Source: Chloroflexota bacterium (GTDB lineage: Bacteria > Chloroflexota > Anaerolineae > Anaerolineales > Villigracilaceae). From it: 8,134 nucleotides of DNA. The position numbers were made by a program, and so were the translations under genes. Positions 1 to 5,042 of the stretch are shown here, piece after piece. The stretch is from positions 1 to 8,134 of the forward strand of contig JAPLGV010000039.1 in NCBI GenBank assembly GCA_026389975.1, given 5' to 3'. The notes beneath the pieces are model-generated. The model was not told the origin of the DNA, made no database searches, and worked only from the letters and a program-made list of their open reading frames with translations. Numbering within the stretch: position 1 is the stretch's first letter; the number at the start of each line of letters is the position of its first letter.

Positions 1-502
1 CATTTTCAATGGCGGCACCCGCATAAGCGGCCAGTATTTCAATTATCTTTTCGTCATCAGGGTTGAATTCTGAATCGCCAATTTTTTCGGTCAAGTAAAT
101 CTGGCCCAACTGCCTTCCCCCGATGCGGATGGGCACACCCAACAGCGCGTGCATTTCGGCGTGACCGGGCGGGAAGCCGACCGAGCGGGGGTCGTCTTCG
201 ATCTCCGGGATGCGGACGTTACCGCTATCGCCGTGCATCAGCGCGCCAATCAGACCCAGTCCGCGCGGCGGGTGAGGGATCTGCTTGATTTCTTCGGCTG
301 TCATGCCCACGGTAATGAATTGCTTGAGTTTCCCCTCATCGTCCAACACACCCAGCGCGGCGTACTTTGCCCCGGCCTGTTCGCAGGCCAGCGAGGCAAT
401 ACGCTCCAATAAAGTTTCGAGCGAGACCTCCTTGACCAGTTCCAGACTCGCCCGGTGTAATGCGATCAATCTGTCTTGCAACTCTTCACGCGTCAGGAGC
501 AT
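1..502 (-). CDS. GAF-domain sensor protein, DevS/DosS-like (N-terminal part, runs off the window)
   Basis: The first 167 residues are visible, starting at the ATG complementary to 500-502; the rest lies beyond the left edge. A short helical lead (residues 1-30) precedes a GAF domain of about residues 28-167. Recognisable GAF motifs are AKYAALGVLDDEGKL (45-59), DDPRSVGFPPGH (103-114), LLGVPIRI (120-127) and GQIYLTEK (133-140), ending in AAYAGAAIEN. The DPRSVGFPPGH and YLTEK signatures are typical of the GAF domains of DevS/DosS-type two-component sensor kinases, where GAF domains sense ligands or redox state. A histidine kinase core probably follows, but none is visible. His114 sits in the GFPPxH segment; whether it binds a cofactor cannot be judged. 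The start is supported by a GAGG Shine-Dalgarno (510-513) seven bases upstream. The gene is divergent from the mevalonate operon with only 92 bp between start codons. Confidence 0.85.
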   Translation of the reverse strand, partial: MLLTREELQDRLIALHRASLELVKEVSLETLLERIASLACEQAGAKYAALGVLDDEGKLKQFITVGMTAEEIKQIPHPPRGLGLIGALMHGDSGNVRIPEIEDDPRSVGFPPGHAEMHALLGVPIRIGGRQLGQIYLTEKIGDSEFNPDDEKIIEILAAYAGAAIEN

Positions 503-523
503 TCGGATACCTCAATACAGATA

Positions 524-553
524 ATTTTACTCTACATATCCGCTTTATGACAA
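524..553 (-). promoter_or_regulatory. Candidate sigma70-type promoter of the GAF sensor gene
   Basis: Read on the minus strand, TTGTCA (553-548) and TAAAAT (529-524) are separated by 18 bp. This puts a likely transcription start around 517 and a leader of roughly 15 nt containing the GAGG ribosome site. The two boxes match the consensus well, but no experimental support exists here. Confidence 0.45.
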
Positions 554-579
554 GTTTGATAGATTTTGCCAGCCCTCCC

Positions 580-588
580 TGATAAAAT
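580..588 (+). promoter_or_regulatory. Candidate extended -10 promoter for a leaderless HMG-CoA reductase transcript
   Basis: TGATAAAAT matches an extended -10 element (TGn followed by TAAAAT at 583-588). It lies six bases before the reductase ATG at 595, so transcription would start at or next to the A of the start codon. This fits the absence of any purine-rich Shine-Dalgarno upstream of 595, unlike the three downstream genes, each of which has one. No good -35 box at normal spacing was found; TTGATA at 556-561 is 21 bp away. An in-frame stop (TAA, 583-585) excludes an upstream start. Confidence 0.4.
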
Positions 589-594
589 GGATGC

Positions 595-1905
595 ATGACC
601 ACATCTCGAATTGCTGGGTTTTACAATCTGCCGCTGGGCGAACGGCTGGATAAACTGGCTGAATCCGCCGGACTTAGTTCCGACGAACTGGCCGCGTTCC
701 AGACCTCTGGCCTGTCGGCGGACCAGGCTGACCACATGGTCGAGAATGCTGTCGGGACCTTCGGCTTGCCGCTTGGTATCGGGCTGAACTTCGTCGTCAA
801 CGGGCGCGAGGTACTCGTCCCGATGGCGATTGAGGAGCCTTCGGTGGTGGCCGGGGCTTCGTTCATGGCCAAACTAGCGCGCGCTGGAGGCGGGTTTACG
901 GTCGTCACTTCCGCGCCGGAAATGATCGGTCAAATGCAGGTGCTGGAGGTCAAAGATCTGATGTCGGCCAGCATGGAACTGCATGAACACAAAGCTGAAC
1001 TGCTGGCCGAGGCCGACTCGATTGATCCGGTGCTGAAGAAATTCGGCGGCGGGGCACGCGACCTGGAAATCCGCATCATCGAGGATTCTCCCATCGGGCC
1101 GTTCCTGGTGGTGCATCTGATTTACGATGTGCGGGACGCCATGGGCGCCAACGCCGTCAACACCGCCTGCGAAAAACTGGCCCCGCACATCCAGCAGATC
1201 ACCGGTGGACGTGTCCACCTGCGCATCCTGTCCAACCTGGCGGACCGGCGGCTGGCAAAAGCCAGTTGCACTGTCCTGCTCAAGGAACTGGCTTTCACGA
1301 ATGCAGACGGCCGCACATTCACCGGCGAACAGGTCCGGGACGGGATCATCGAGGCCTGGGCCTTCGCCGCAACCGACCCGTACCGCGCCGCCACGCACAA
1401 CAAAGGCATCATGAACGGCGTGGACGCGGTGGTCATCGCCACCGGCAACGACTGGCGCGCCATTGAAGCCGGGGCGCACGCCTACGCCGCCCGTGACGGT
1501 CGCTACACCAGTCTCAGCACCTGGGGCAAGGACGCGGATGGAAACCTGACCGGCGAACTGGAAGTACCGATGGCGGTTGGCATCGTGGGCGGAGCGACCA
1601 AAGTCCACCCGGTGGCCAAAGCCGCGTTAAAATTGATGGGCGTCAAGACCGCCGCCGAACTGGCCGGGATCATCGCCTCGGTTGGGCTGGCGCAAAACCT
1701 GGCTGCCCTGCGCGCCCTGGCCACCGAGGGCATCCAGCGCGGGCACATGACCCTACACGCCCGCCAGGTGGCCATTTCAGCCGGAGCAAGCGGCGAGGAT
1801 ATCCACCGCCTGGCCGAGCAAATGGTCGCAGAAAAGGCCGTCGGCATCGGCCGGGCCGAAGAAATTTTGCGCGAGCCACGCAGATGGTGGCGGAGAAGAT
1901 GGTGA
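595..1905 (+). CDS. mvaA: Hydroxymethylglutaryl-CoA reductase, class II (degradative-type fold)
   Basis: Cytosolic enzyme interconverting HMG-CoA and mevalonate. Next to HMG-CoA synthase it should work in the biosynthetic direction. The 436 residues match the class II family (the Pseudomonas mevalonii enzyme is about 428) over nearly full length. The catalytic set is complete: Glu81 (VEEPS-type motif, here IEEPS), Lys270 (ATHNKGIMNG), Asp286 (ATGNDWRA) and His384 (QRGHMTLHAR). Other signatures are ENAVGTF (50-56), GGGARDLEI (151-159), DVRDAMGAN (178-186) and VGGATKVHP (331-339). Asp144 aligns with P. mevalonii Asp146, which favours NADH, so NADH use is likely (inference). ATG 595 is the first in-frame start and gives the family N-terminus; no Shine-Dalgarno is visible. 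The last residues, REPRRWWRRRW, are not family-like: they arise where the frame runs into a second, out-of-frame copy of the C-terminal coding segment (1881-1931). First gene of the operon. Confidence 0.95.
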   Translation: MTTSRIAGFYNLPLGERLDKLAESAGLSSDELAAFQTSGLSADQADHMVENAVGTFGLPLGIGLNFVVNGREVLVPMAIEEPSVVAGASFMAKLARAGGGFTVVTSAPEMIGQMQVLEVKDLMSASMELHEHKAELLAEADSIDPVLKKFGGGARDLEIRIIEDSPIGPFLVVHLIYDVRDAMGANAVNTACEKLAPHIQQITGGRVHLRILSNLADRRLAKASCTVLLKELAFTNADGRTFTGEQVRDGIIEAWAFAATDPYRAATHNKGIMNGVDAVVIATGNDWRAIEAGAHAYAARDGRYTSLSTWGKDADGNLTGELEVPMAVGIVGGATKVHPVAKAALKLMGVKTAAELAGIIASVGLAQNLAALRALATEGIQRGHMTLHARQVAISAGASGEDIHRLAEQMVAEKAVGIGRAEEILREPRRWWRRRW

Positions 1906-1964
1906 GAATTGACAGAGCGGAAGAGATTCTAAAAACATGGGGGAATCAGGGAACAGGTAATTAG
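1881..1964 (+). pseudogene. Out-of-frame second copy of the HMG-CoA reductase C-terminal coding end
   Basis: The codons at 1819-1869 (QMVAEKAVGIGRAEEIL) are repeated 62 bp downstream at 1881-1931 as QMVAEKMVRIDRAEEIL in another frame. By hand alignment 14 of 17 residues are identical but only 33 of 51 bases. Ten of the 14 conserved residues use different synonymous codons. Both segments were therefore under protein-level selection after they diverged. The second copy continues KTWGNQGTGN to a TAG at 1962-1964 and overlaps the 3' end of the intact reading frame. It could be the last piece of a deleted tandem reductase paralogue, a recombination junction with a related gene, or a chimeric assembly join between strains. 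Confidence 0.55.
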
Positions 1965-2034
1965 GAAGCAGGAAATTGGGGAACAGGAAAACCCAATTAC
2001 CTTCTTACCTGATAACCTAATAACCTGATTACCT
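1941..2034 (+). repeat. Intergenic inverted array of GG-led 7-8 nt units (gap 1)
   Basis: The left arm (1941-1991) reads as units GGGAATCA, GGGAACA, GGTAATTA, GGAAGCA, GGAAATTG, GGGAACA, with lengths alternating 8 and 7. The right arm (1994-2033) is the complement type: CAATTACC, TTCTTACC, TGATAACC, TAATAACC, TGATTACC, all 8 nt. The arms can fold into one long imperfect hairpin, with GGAAATTGGG facing CCCAATTACC near the tip. The block fills most of the 143-bp gap between the reductase and synthase genes. The same family recurs in the next two gaps. Confidence 0.8.
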
Positions 2035-2048
2035 CACAAGGAGAATTT

Positions 2049-3113
2049 ATGCCTGACACCTTATTGAAACCTTCCAGACCAGTTGGAATCGTAGGATATG
2101 GTTCTTACGTGCCGCGTTACCGCTTACCAGCCAAGGAAGTCGCCCGCGTCTGGGTTGGCGGGCGGGCCTCCGGACTGCCCATCAAGGAAAAAGCCGTTGC
2201 CGGGCTGGACGAGGACGTGGTCACCATGTCACTTGAAGCGGTGCGGAACGCGTTGAAACGCGCCGGGATTGACCCGGCTGAAATCCGGGCGGTATGGATC
2301 GGATCCGAATCGCACCCGTACGCCGTCAAACCCACCTCGACGATTGTCGCCGAAGCCATCGGGGCCGCGCCCAACGTCCAGGCGGCGGACATGGAGTTTG
2401 CCTGCAAAGCCGGGACGGAGGCAATGGTCATGGCAATGGGACTGGTTGGGTCGGGGATGGCACGCTACGCGGTGGCCGCCGGTCTCGACACCGCCCAGGG
2501 CAAGCCCGGCGACGCGCTGGAGTACACTGCGGCGGCGGGCGGGGCGGCCTTCGTCATTGGCCCGGCCGAGGAAAGCCTGGCAACCATCAACGCCTCCTAC
2601 TCCTACGTGACCGATACGCCCGACTTCTGGCGGCGCGAGTATCAACGCTACCCCGAGCACGGCAACCGCTTCACCGGTGAACCGGCCTACTTCAAGCATA
2701 GTACCGCCGCCGGAAAAACCATGATGGAGGCGCTGGGGACCAAGCCCTCGGACTACACTTGGGCTATTTTCCACCAGCCGAATGCCAAGTTCCCGCAGCG
2801 CGCCGCTTCCCTGCTCGGATTCACGCCAGAGCAAATCAGACCCGGACTCCTGTCGCCGGTGATCGGCAACACCTATGCCGGGGCGGCCATCCTCGGTCTG
2901 ACCGCCACGCTGGACGTGGCCCAGCCCGGCGACCGCATCCTGATGGTCTCATTCGGTTCCGGTGCAGGGTCGGATGCGTTCGATATCACCGTCACCGACA
3001 AACTGCCCGAGCGGCGCGACAAGGCTCTCAAGACGCAGGACTACATCGCCCGCCGCACCGAGATTGACTACGCCATGTATGCCCGCCTGCGCGGCAAGAT
3101 TGCCATGAAGTGA
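2049..3113 (+). CDS. Hydroxymethylglutaryl-CoA synthase, archaeal type
   Basis: Condenses acetyl-CoA with acetoacetyl-CoA to give HMG-CoA, the second step of the mevalonate pathway, in the cytosol. The 354 residues fit the archaeal/short bacterial class (about 350). The thiolase-fold catalytic triad is intact: Glu87 in IGSESHPYAVKP, nucleophile Cys119 in MEFACKAGTEA, and His242 in FHQPNAKFP. Other signatures are GIVGYGSYVPRYRL (13-26), DVVTMSLEA (56-64), GNTYAGAA (273-280) and SFGSGAGSDAF (301-311). ATG 2049 is preceded by AAGGAG (2038-2043) with a five-base spacer. Archaeal homologues form a complex with a thiolase and a DUF35 protein that share one CoA site; the same two partners follow here in the same direction, so an equivalent complex is expected. 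Confidence 0.95.
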   Translation: MPDTLLKPSRPVGIVGYGSYVPRYRLPAKEVARVWVGGRASGLPIKEKAVAGLDEDVVTMSLEAVRNALKRAGIDPAEIRAVWIGSESHPYAVKPTSTIVAEAIGAAPNVQAADMEFACKAGTEAMVMAMGLVGSGMARYAVAAGLDTAQGKPGDALEYTAAAGGAAFVIGPAEESLATINASYSYVTDTPDFWRREYQRYPEHGNRFTGEPAYFKHSTAAGKTMMEALGTKPSDYTWAIFHQPNAKFPQRAASLLGFTPEQIRPGLLSPVIGNTYAGAAILGLTATLDVAQPGDRILMVSFGSGAGSDAFDITVTDKLPERRDKALKTQDYIARRTEIDYAMYARLRGKIAMK

Positions 3114-3116
3114 TTA

Positions 3117-3212
3117 GGAATTAGGTAATCAGGAATTAGGTAATCAGGGAGAAGGTAGAGTAATGAAGAATAAACAGTCCTTATCACCTTATTATCTAAT
3201 CACCTGACTACC
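3117..3212 (+). repeat. Intergenic inverted array of GG-led 7-8 nt units (gap 2)
   Basis: The left arm starts four bases after the synthase stop with a perfect tandem duplication of the 15-mer GGAATTAGGTAATCA (3117-3131 and 3132-3146), followed by GGGAGAA. Each 15-mer is a 7-nt plus an 8-nt unit. The right arm is TTATCACC, TTATTATC, TAATCACC, TGACTACC (3181-3212). A loop of about 27 nt (3154-3180) separates the arms. The array fills most of a gap of about 122 bp and has the same orientation as gap 1. Confidence 0.8.
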
Positions 3213-3235
3213 TTTTCATTTTCTTTGGAGAATCT

Positions 3236-4423
3236 ATGACTGATATCATCATAGCCGGAATTGGACAAACCCCCGTCGGCGAACACTGGGACGAGTCCCT
3301 GCGCTCGCTGGCAGTGCAAGCCATTCAAGCCGCCATTAAGGATTCGGGCGGGCTGAAACCGCAGGCACTCTACGTCGGCAATATGCTGGCCGCCAGCCTG
3401 TCCCGCCAGGCGCACCTGGGGGCCCTGCTGGCCGACTACGCCGGTCTGCGCTTCGACGATGCTCAGCACAAGGCCGGCATCGAAGCTGAGACGGTCGAGG
3501 CCGGAGGCGCTTCCGGAGGCGCGGCATTGCGGCAAGGCTATCTGGCCGTCGCCAGCGGGCTGGTGGATGTGGCACTGGTTGTCGGTGTGGAGAAATTCAC
3601 CGACGTTATCGGGCCGGACCTGGAGGCTGCGCTCGCCACCCTGACCGACGCGGACTACGAGTCTGTCCACGGGCTGACGCTCACCGCCCAGGCTGCGCTC
3701 CTCGCCCGTCGCTACATGCACGAGAACCACGTCCCGGCGGACGGGTTGGCGGGCTTTCCACTGACCGCCCACGCCAACGGAGCCGGGAACAAGAACGCCA
3801 TGTACCGCAAGGCGATTGCGCTGGACACCTACCAGAAAGCCGAACCCGTCTGCGAACCGCTGAATATCTTTGACGTGGCTCCCAACGCCGACGGGGCGGC
3901 GGCAGTAGTTCTGACCCGGCGCGAATTGCTCCCGAAAGATTTTCCCCACCCGGTTGTCCGTCTGGCGGCCTCGACCATTACCTCGGACACGCTCGCCCTG
4001 GCCGAACGCAGCGATCCGCTGTGGTTCGCCGCCGCGCAGGCCTCGGTCGAGCAGGCATTCCAGAAAGCCGGTATTACCCGCGAGCAAGTGGACCTGTTTG
4101 AATACTACGACGCCTTTTCCATTTTCGCGGCACTGTCGCTGGAAGCGGCCGGATTCGCCAAACGCGGCCAAGGCTGGAAACTGGCCGGGGACGGATCCAT
4201 TGCGCTGACAGGTCAACTCCCCTGCGCCACCCTGGGCGGACTCAAAGCGCGCGGCAACCCCGGCGGCGCCACCGGCGTGTACCAGGTCGTCGAAGCGGCG
4301 GAGCAGTTACGAGGTCAGGCCGGGGCAAACCAGATTGCCGGAGCGCGCTATGCTCTCATTCAATGTCTGGGCGGGCCTGCCTCCATCGCCGTAACACACA
4401 TCCTGGAAAAGATAGGCGATTAG
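3236..4423 (+). CDS. Thiolase-fold protein, archaeal acetoacetyl-CoA thiolase family, lacking canonical catalytic residues
   Basis: By family and position this is the acetyl-CoA C-acetyltransferase partner of HMG-CoA synthase, which would supply acetoacetyl-CoA. The 395 residues are full length for archaeal/SCP2-like thiolases: IIIAGIGQTPVGE (4-16), VGNMLAAS (47-54), VEAGGASGGAALRQG (87-101), GVEKFTDV (117-124), PNADGAAAVVL (216-226) and LGGLKARGNPGGATGVYQ (333-350). The key residues are altered. The nucleophilic Cys of the xxCASG motif is Gly91 (GGC), the His of the GHPxGATG motif is Asn341 (AAC), and the His of the HDAF-type motif is Tyr291 (EYYDAF). Cys377 (QCLGG) occupies the C-terminal Cys position. 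The reading frame is open and well conserved, so this is not decay. It may be a non-catalytic scaffold, or use altered chemistry as in the DUF35-associated Ltp2-type aldolases, which also lost the thiolase Cys and His. ATG 3236 follows GGAG (3227-3230). Confidence 0.88.
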   Translation: MTDIIIAGIGQTPVGEHWDESLRSLAVQAIQAAIKDSGGLKPQALYVGNMLAASLSRQAHLGALLADYAGLRFDDAQHKAGIEAETVEAGGASGGAALRQGYLAVASGLVDVALVVGVEKFTDVIGPDLEAALATLTDADYESVHGLTLTAQAALLARRYMHENHVPADGLAGFPLTAHANGAGNKNAMYRKAIALDTYQKAEPVCEPLNIFDVAPNADGAAAVVLTRRELLPKDFPHPVVRLAASTITSDTLALAERSDPLWFAAAQASVEQAFQKAGITREQVDLFEYYDAFSIFAALSLEAAGFAKRGQGWKLAGDGSIALTGQLPCATLGGLKARGNPGGATGVYQVVEAAEQLRGQAGANQIAGARYALIQCLGGPASIAVTHILEKIGD

Positions 4424-4495
4424 GCAACCAGGTAATCAGGGATTCGGCCTTATTACCTTTTTACCTGATCACCTGTTTACTAACCTGATAGTTCC
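4423..4495 (+). repeat. Intergenic inverted array of GG-led units (gap 3)
   Basis: The left arm is GGCAACCA (sharing the G of the thiolase stop codon), GGTAATCA and GGGATTC. The right arm from 4450 is TTATTACC, TTTTTACC, TGATCACC, then longer units TGTTTACTAACC and TGATAGTTCC, with another TGATAG after it. The left arm is shorter and the right arm more degenerate than in gaps 1 and 2, but family and orientation are the same. A GGCC lies at the centre. It occupies most of the 125-bp gap before the DUF35 gene. Confidence 0.7.
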
Positions 4496-4511
4496 TGATA
4501 GACTGGCAGGG

Positions 4512-4540
4512 TAAAATAAACCTTGAGGTCAATCAAGGAG
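4512..4540 (+). promoter_or_regulatory. Leader of the DUF35 gene: TAAAAT box and hairpin overlapping the Shine-Dalgarno
   Basis: AAGGAG (4535-4540) lies eight bases before ATG 4549 and fixes that start. CCTTGA (4521-4526) and TCAAGG (4533-4538) form a perfect 6-bp stem with a 6-nt loop whose right arm covers most of the Shine-Dalgarno, so translation could be dampened when it folds. TAAAAT at 4512-4517 resembles a -10 box, but no convincing -35 box is present, so an internal promoter is only a possibility. Confidence 0.35.
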
Positions 4541-4548
4541 CAAAACAT

Positions 4549-4947
4549 ATGGAAATTCCCCGCCACTGGCGTCTTAATCAACAACGGTATGGACTGGTCG
4601 GTGAAGTATGCCCGCATTGCGAGGCCAAAATTTTCCCGCCGCGCGACATCTGTCCGCACTGCGGCGGTGAGGCCAAGACCACCTACGCCTTCAACGGACG
4701 CGGCGAGGTGTTTTCGTTTACCACAATTTACGAAGCCCCGACCGGCTTCGACGAGACCGCCCCGTACACCGTGGCGCTGGTCAAGCTGGAGGAAGGTCCG
4801 CTGGTGACGGCGCAACTGACCGACCTGGGCGAAACCCGGCCCGAGATCGGCATGCCGGTTGAGATGGTTACGCGCAAGCTGCGCTCAGACGGCGACGAGC
4901 GCGGCATGTTGATTTATGGCTATAAGTTCAGGCCGGTGATGCGCTAA
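4549..4947 (+). CDS. DUF35 zinc-ribbon / OB-fold protein (HMG-CoA synthase-thiolase complex subunit)
   Basis: The 132-residue protein has the standard DUF35 build. An N-terminal helix (1-18) leads into a zinc ribbon with two CPHC knuckles (Cys21/Cys24 and Cys35/Cys38), followed by an OB fold from about residue 47 to 128 (GRGEVFSFTTIYEAP, ALVKLEEGPLVTAQL, GMPVEMV, IYGYKFRP). In archaea this protein bridges thiolase and HMG-CoA synthase and helps form the shared CoA-binding site. Other DUF35 proteins partner thiolase-like aldolases. Its place directly after the synthase and thiolase-like genes supports a role in that complex. The start is supported by AAGGAG at 4535-4540. It is the last gene of the operon, followed by a terminator 20 bp after the stop. 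Confidence 0.92.
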   Translation: MEIPRHWRLNQQRYGLVGEVCPHCEAKIFPPRDICPHCGGEAKTTYAFNGRGEVFSFTTIYEAPTGFDETAPYTVALVKLEEGPLVTAQLTDLGETRPEIGMPVEMVTRKLRSDGDERGMLIYGYKFRPVMR

Positions 4948-4967
4948 TATTCCCCATTTTTCAAAGG

Positions 4968-5003
4968 ACAGCCCCATCGCTTGGACGGGGCTGTTTGTAT
5001 TTT
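4968..5003 (+). terminator. Intrinsic terminator of the mevalonate operon
   Basis: ACAGCCCC (4968-4975) pairs perfectly with GGGGCTGT (4987-4994) around an 11-nt loop and is followed by TTTGTATTTT, a typical rho-independent signal. It lies between convergent genes. A second short palindrome, TGCAGG-AG-CCTGCA (5007-5020), sits beside it on the side of the minus-strand gene but lacks a T run in either direction. Confidence 0.8.
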
Positions 5004-5042
5004 GCATGCAGGAGCCTGCAACAAGCCCTGACAACAAACCGT

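Noticed and set aside
874..1608. A 244-codon minus-strand open frame opposite the HMG-CoA reductase gene
   Set aside because: It lies entirely antisense to a strongly conserved enzyme, has no ribosome site I can see, and its translation is low-complexity Gly/Arg/Val-rich text typical of the complement of a GC-rich gene.
2229..2834. A 201-codon minus-strand open frame opposite the HMG-CoA synthase gene
   Set aside because: Antisense to a conserved catalytic core; no recognisable domain. Explained by GC-rich codon usage on the plus strand.
3200..4216. A 338-codon minus-strand open frame opposite the thiolase-like gene
   Set aside because: Long but antisense to a conserved family member with a good Shine-Dalgarno. 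Its translation has no domain pattern and is rich in Gln/Arg/Gly from complementing GC-rich codons.
1941..4495. The intergenic arrays considered as CRISPR arrays
   Set aside because: Units are only 7-8 nt with no unique spacers, and each array is an inverted, not a direct, arrangement.
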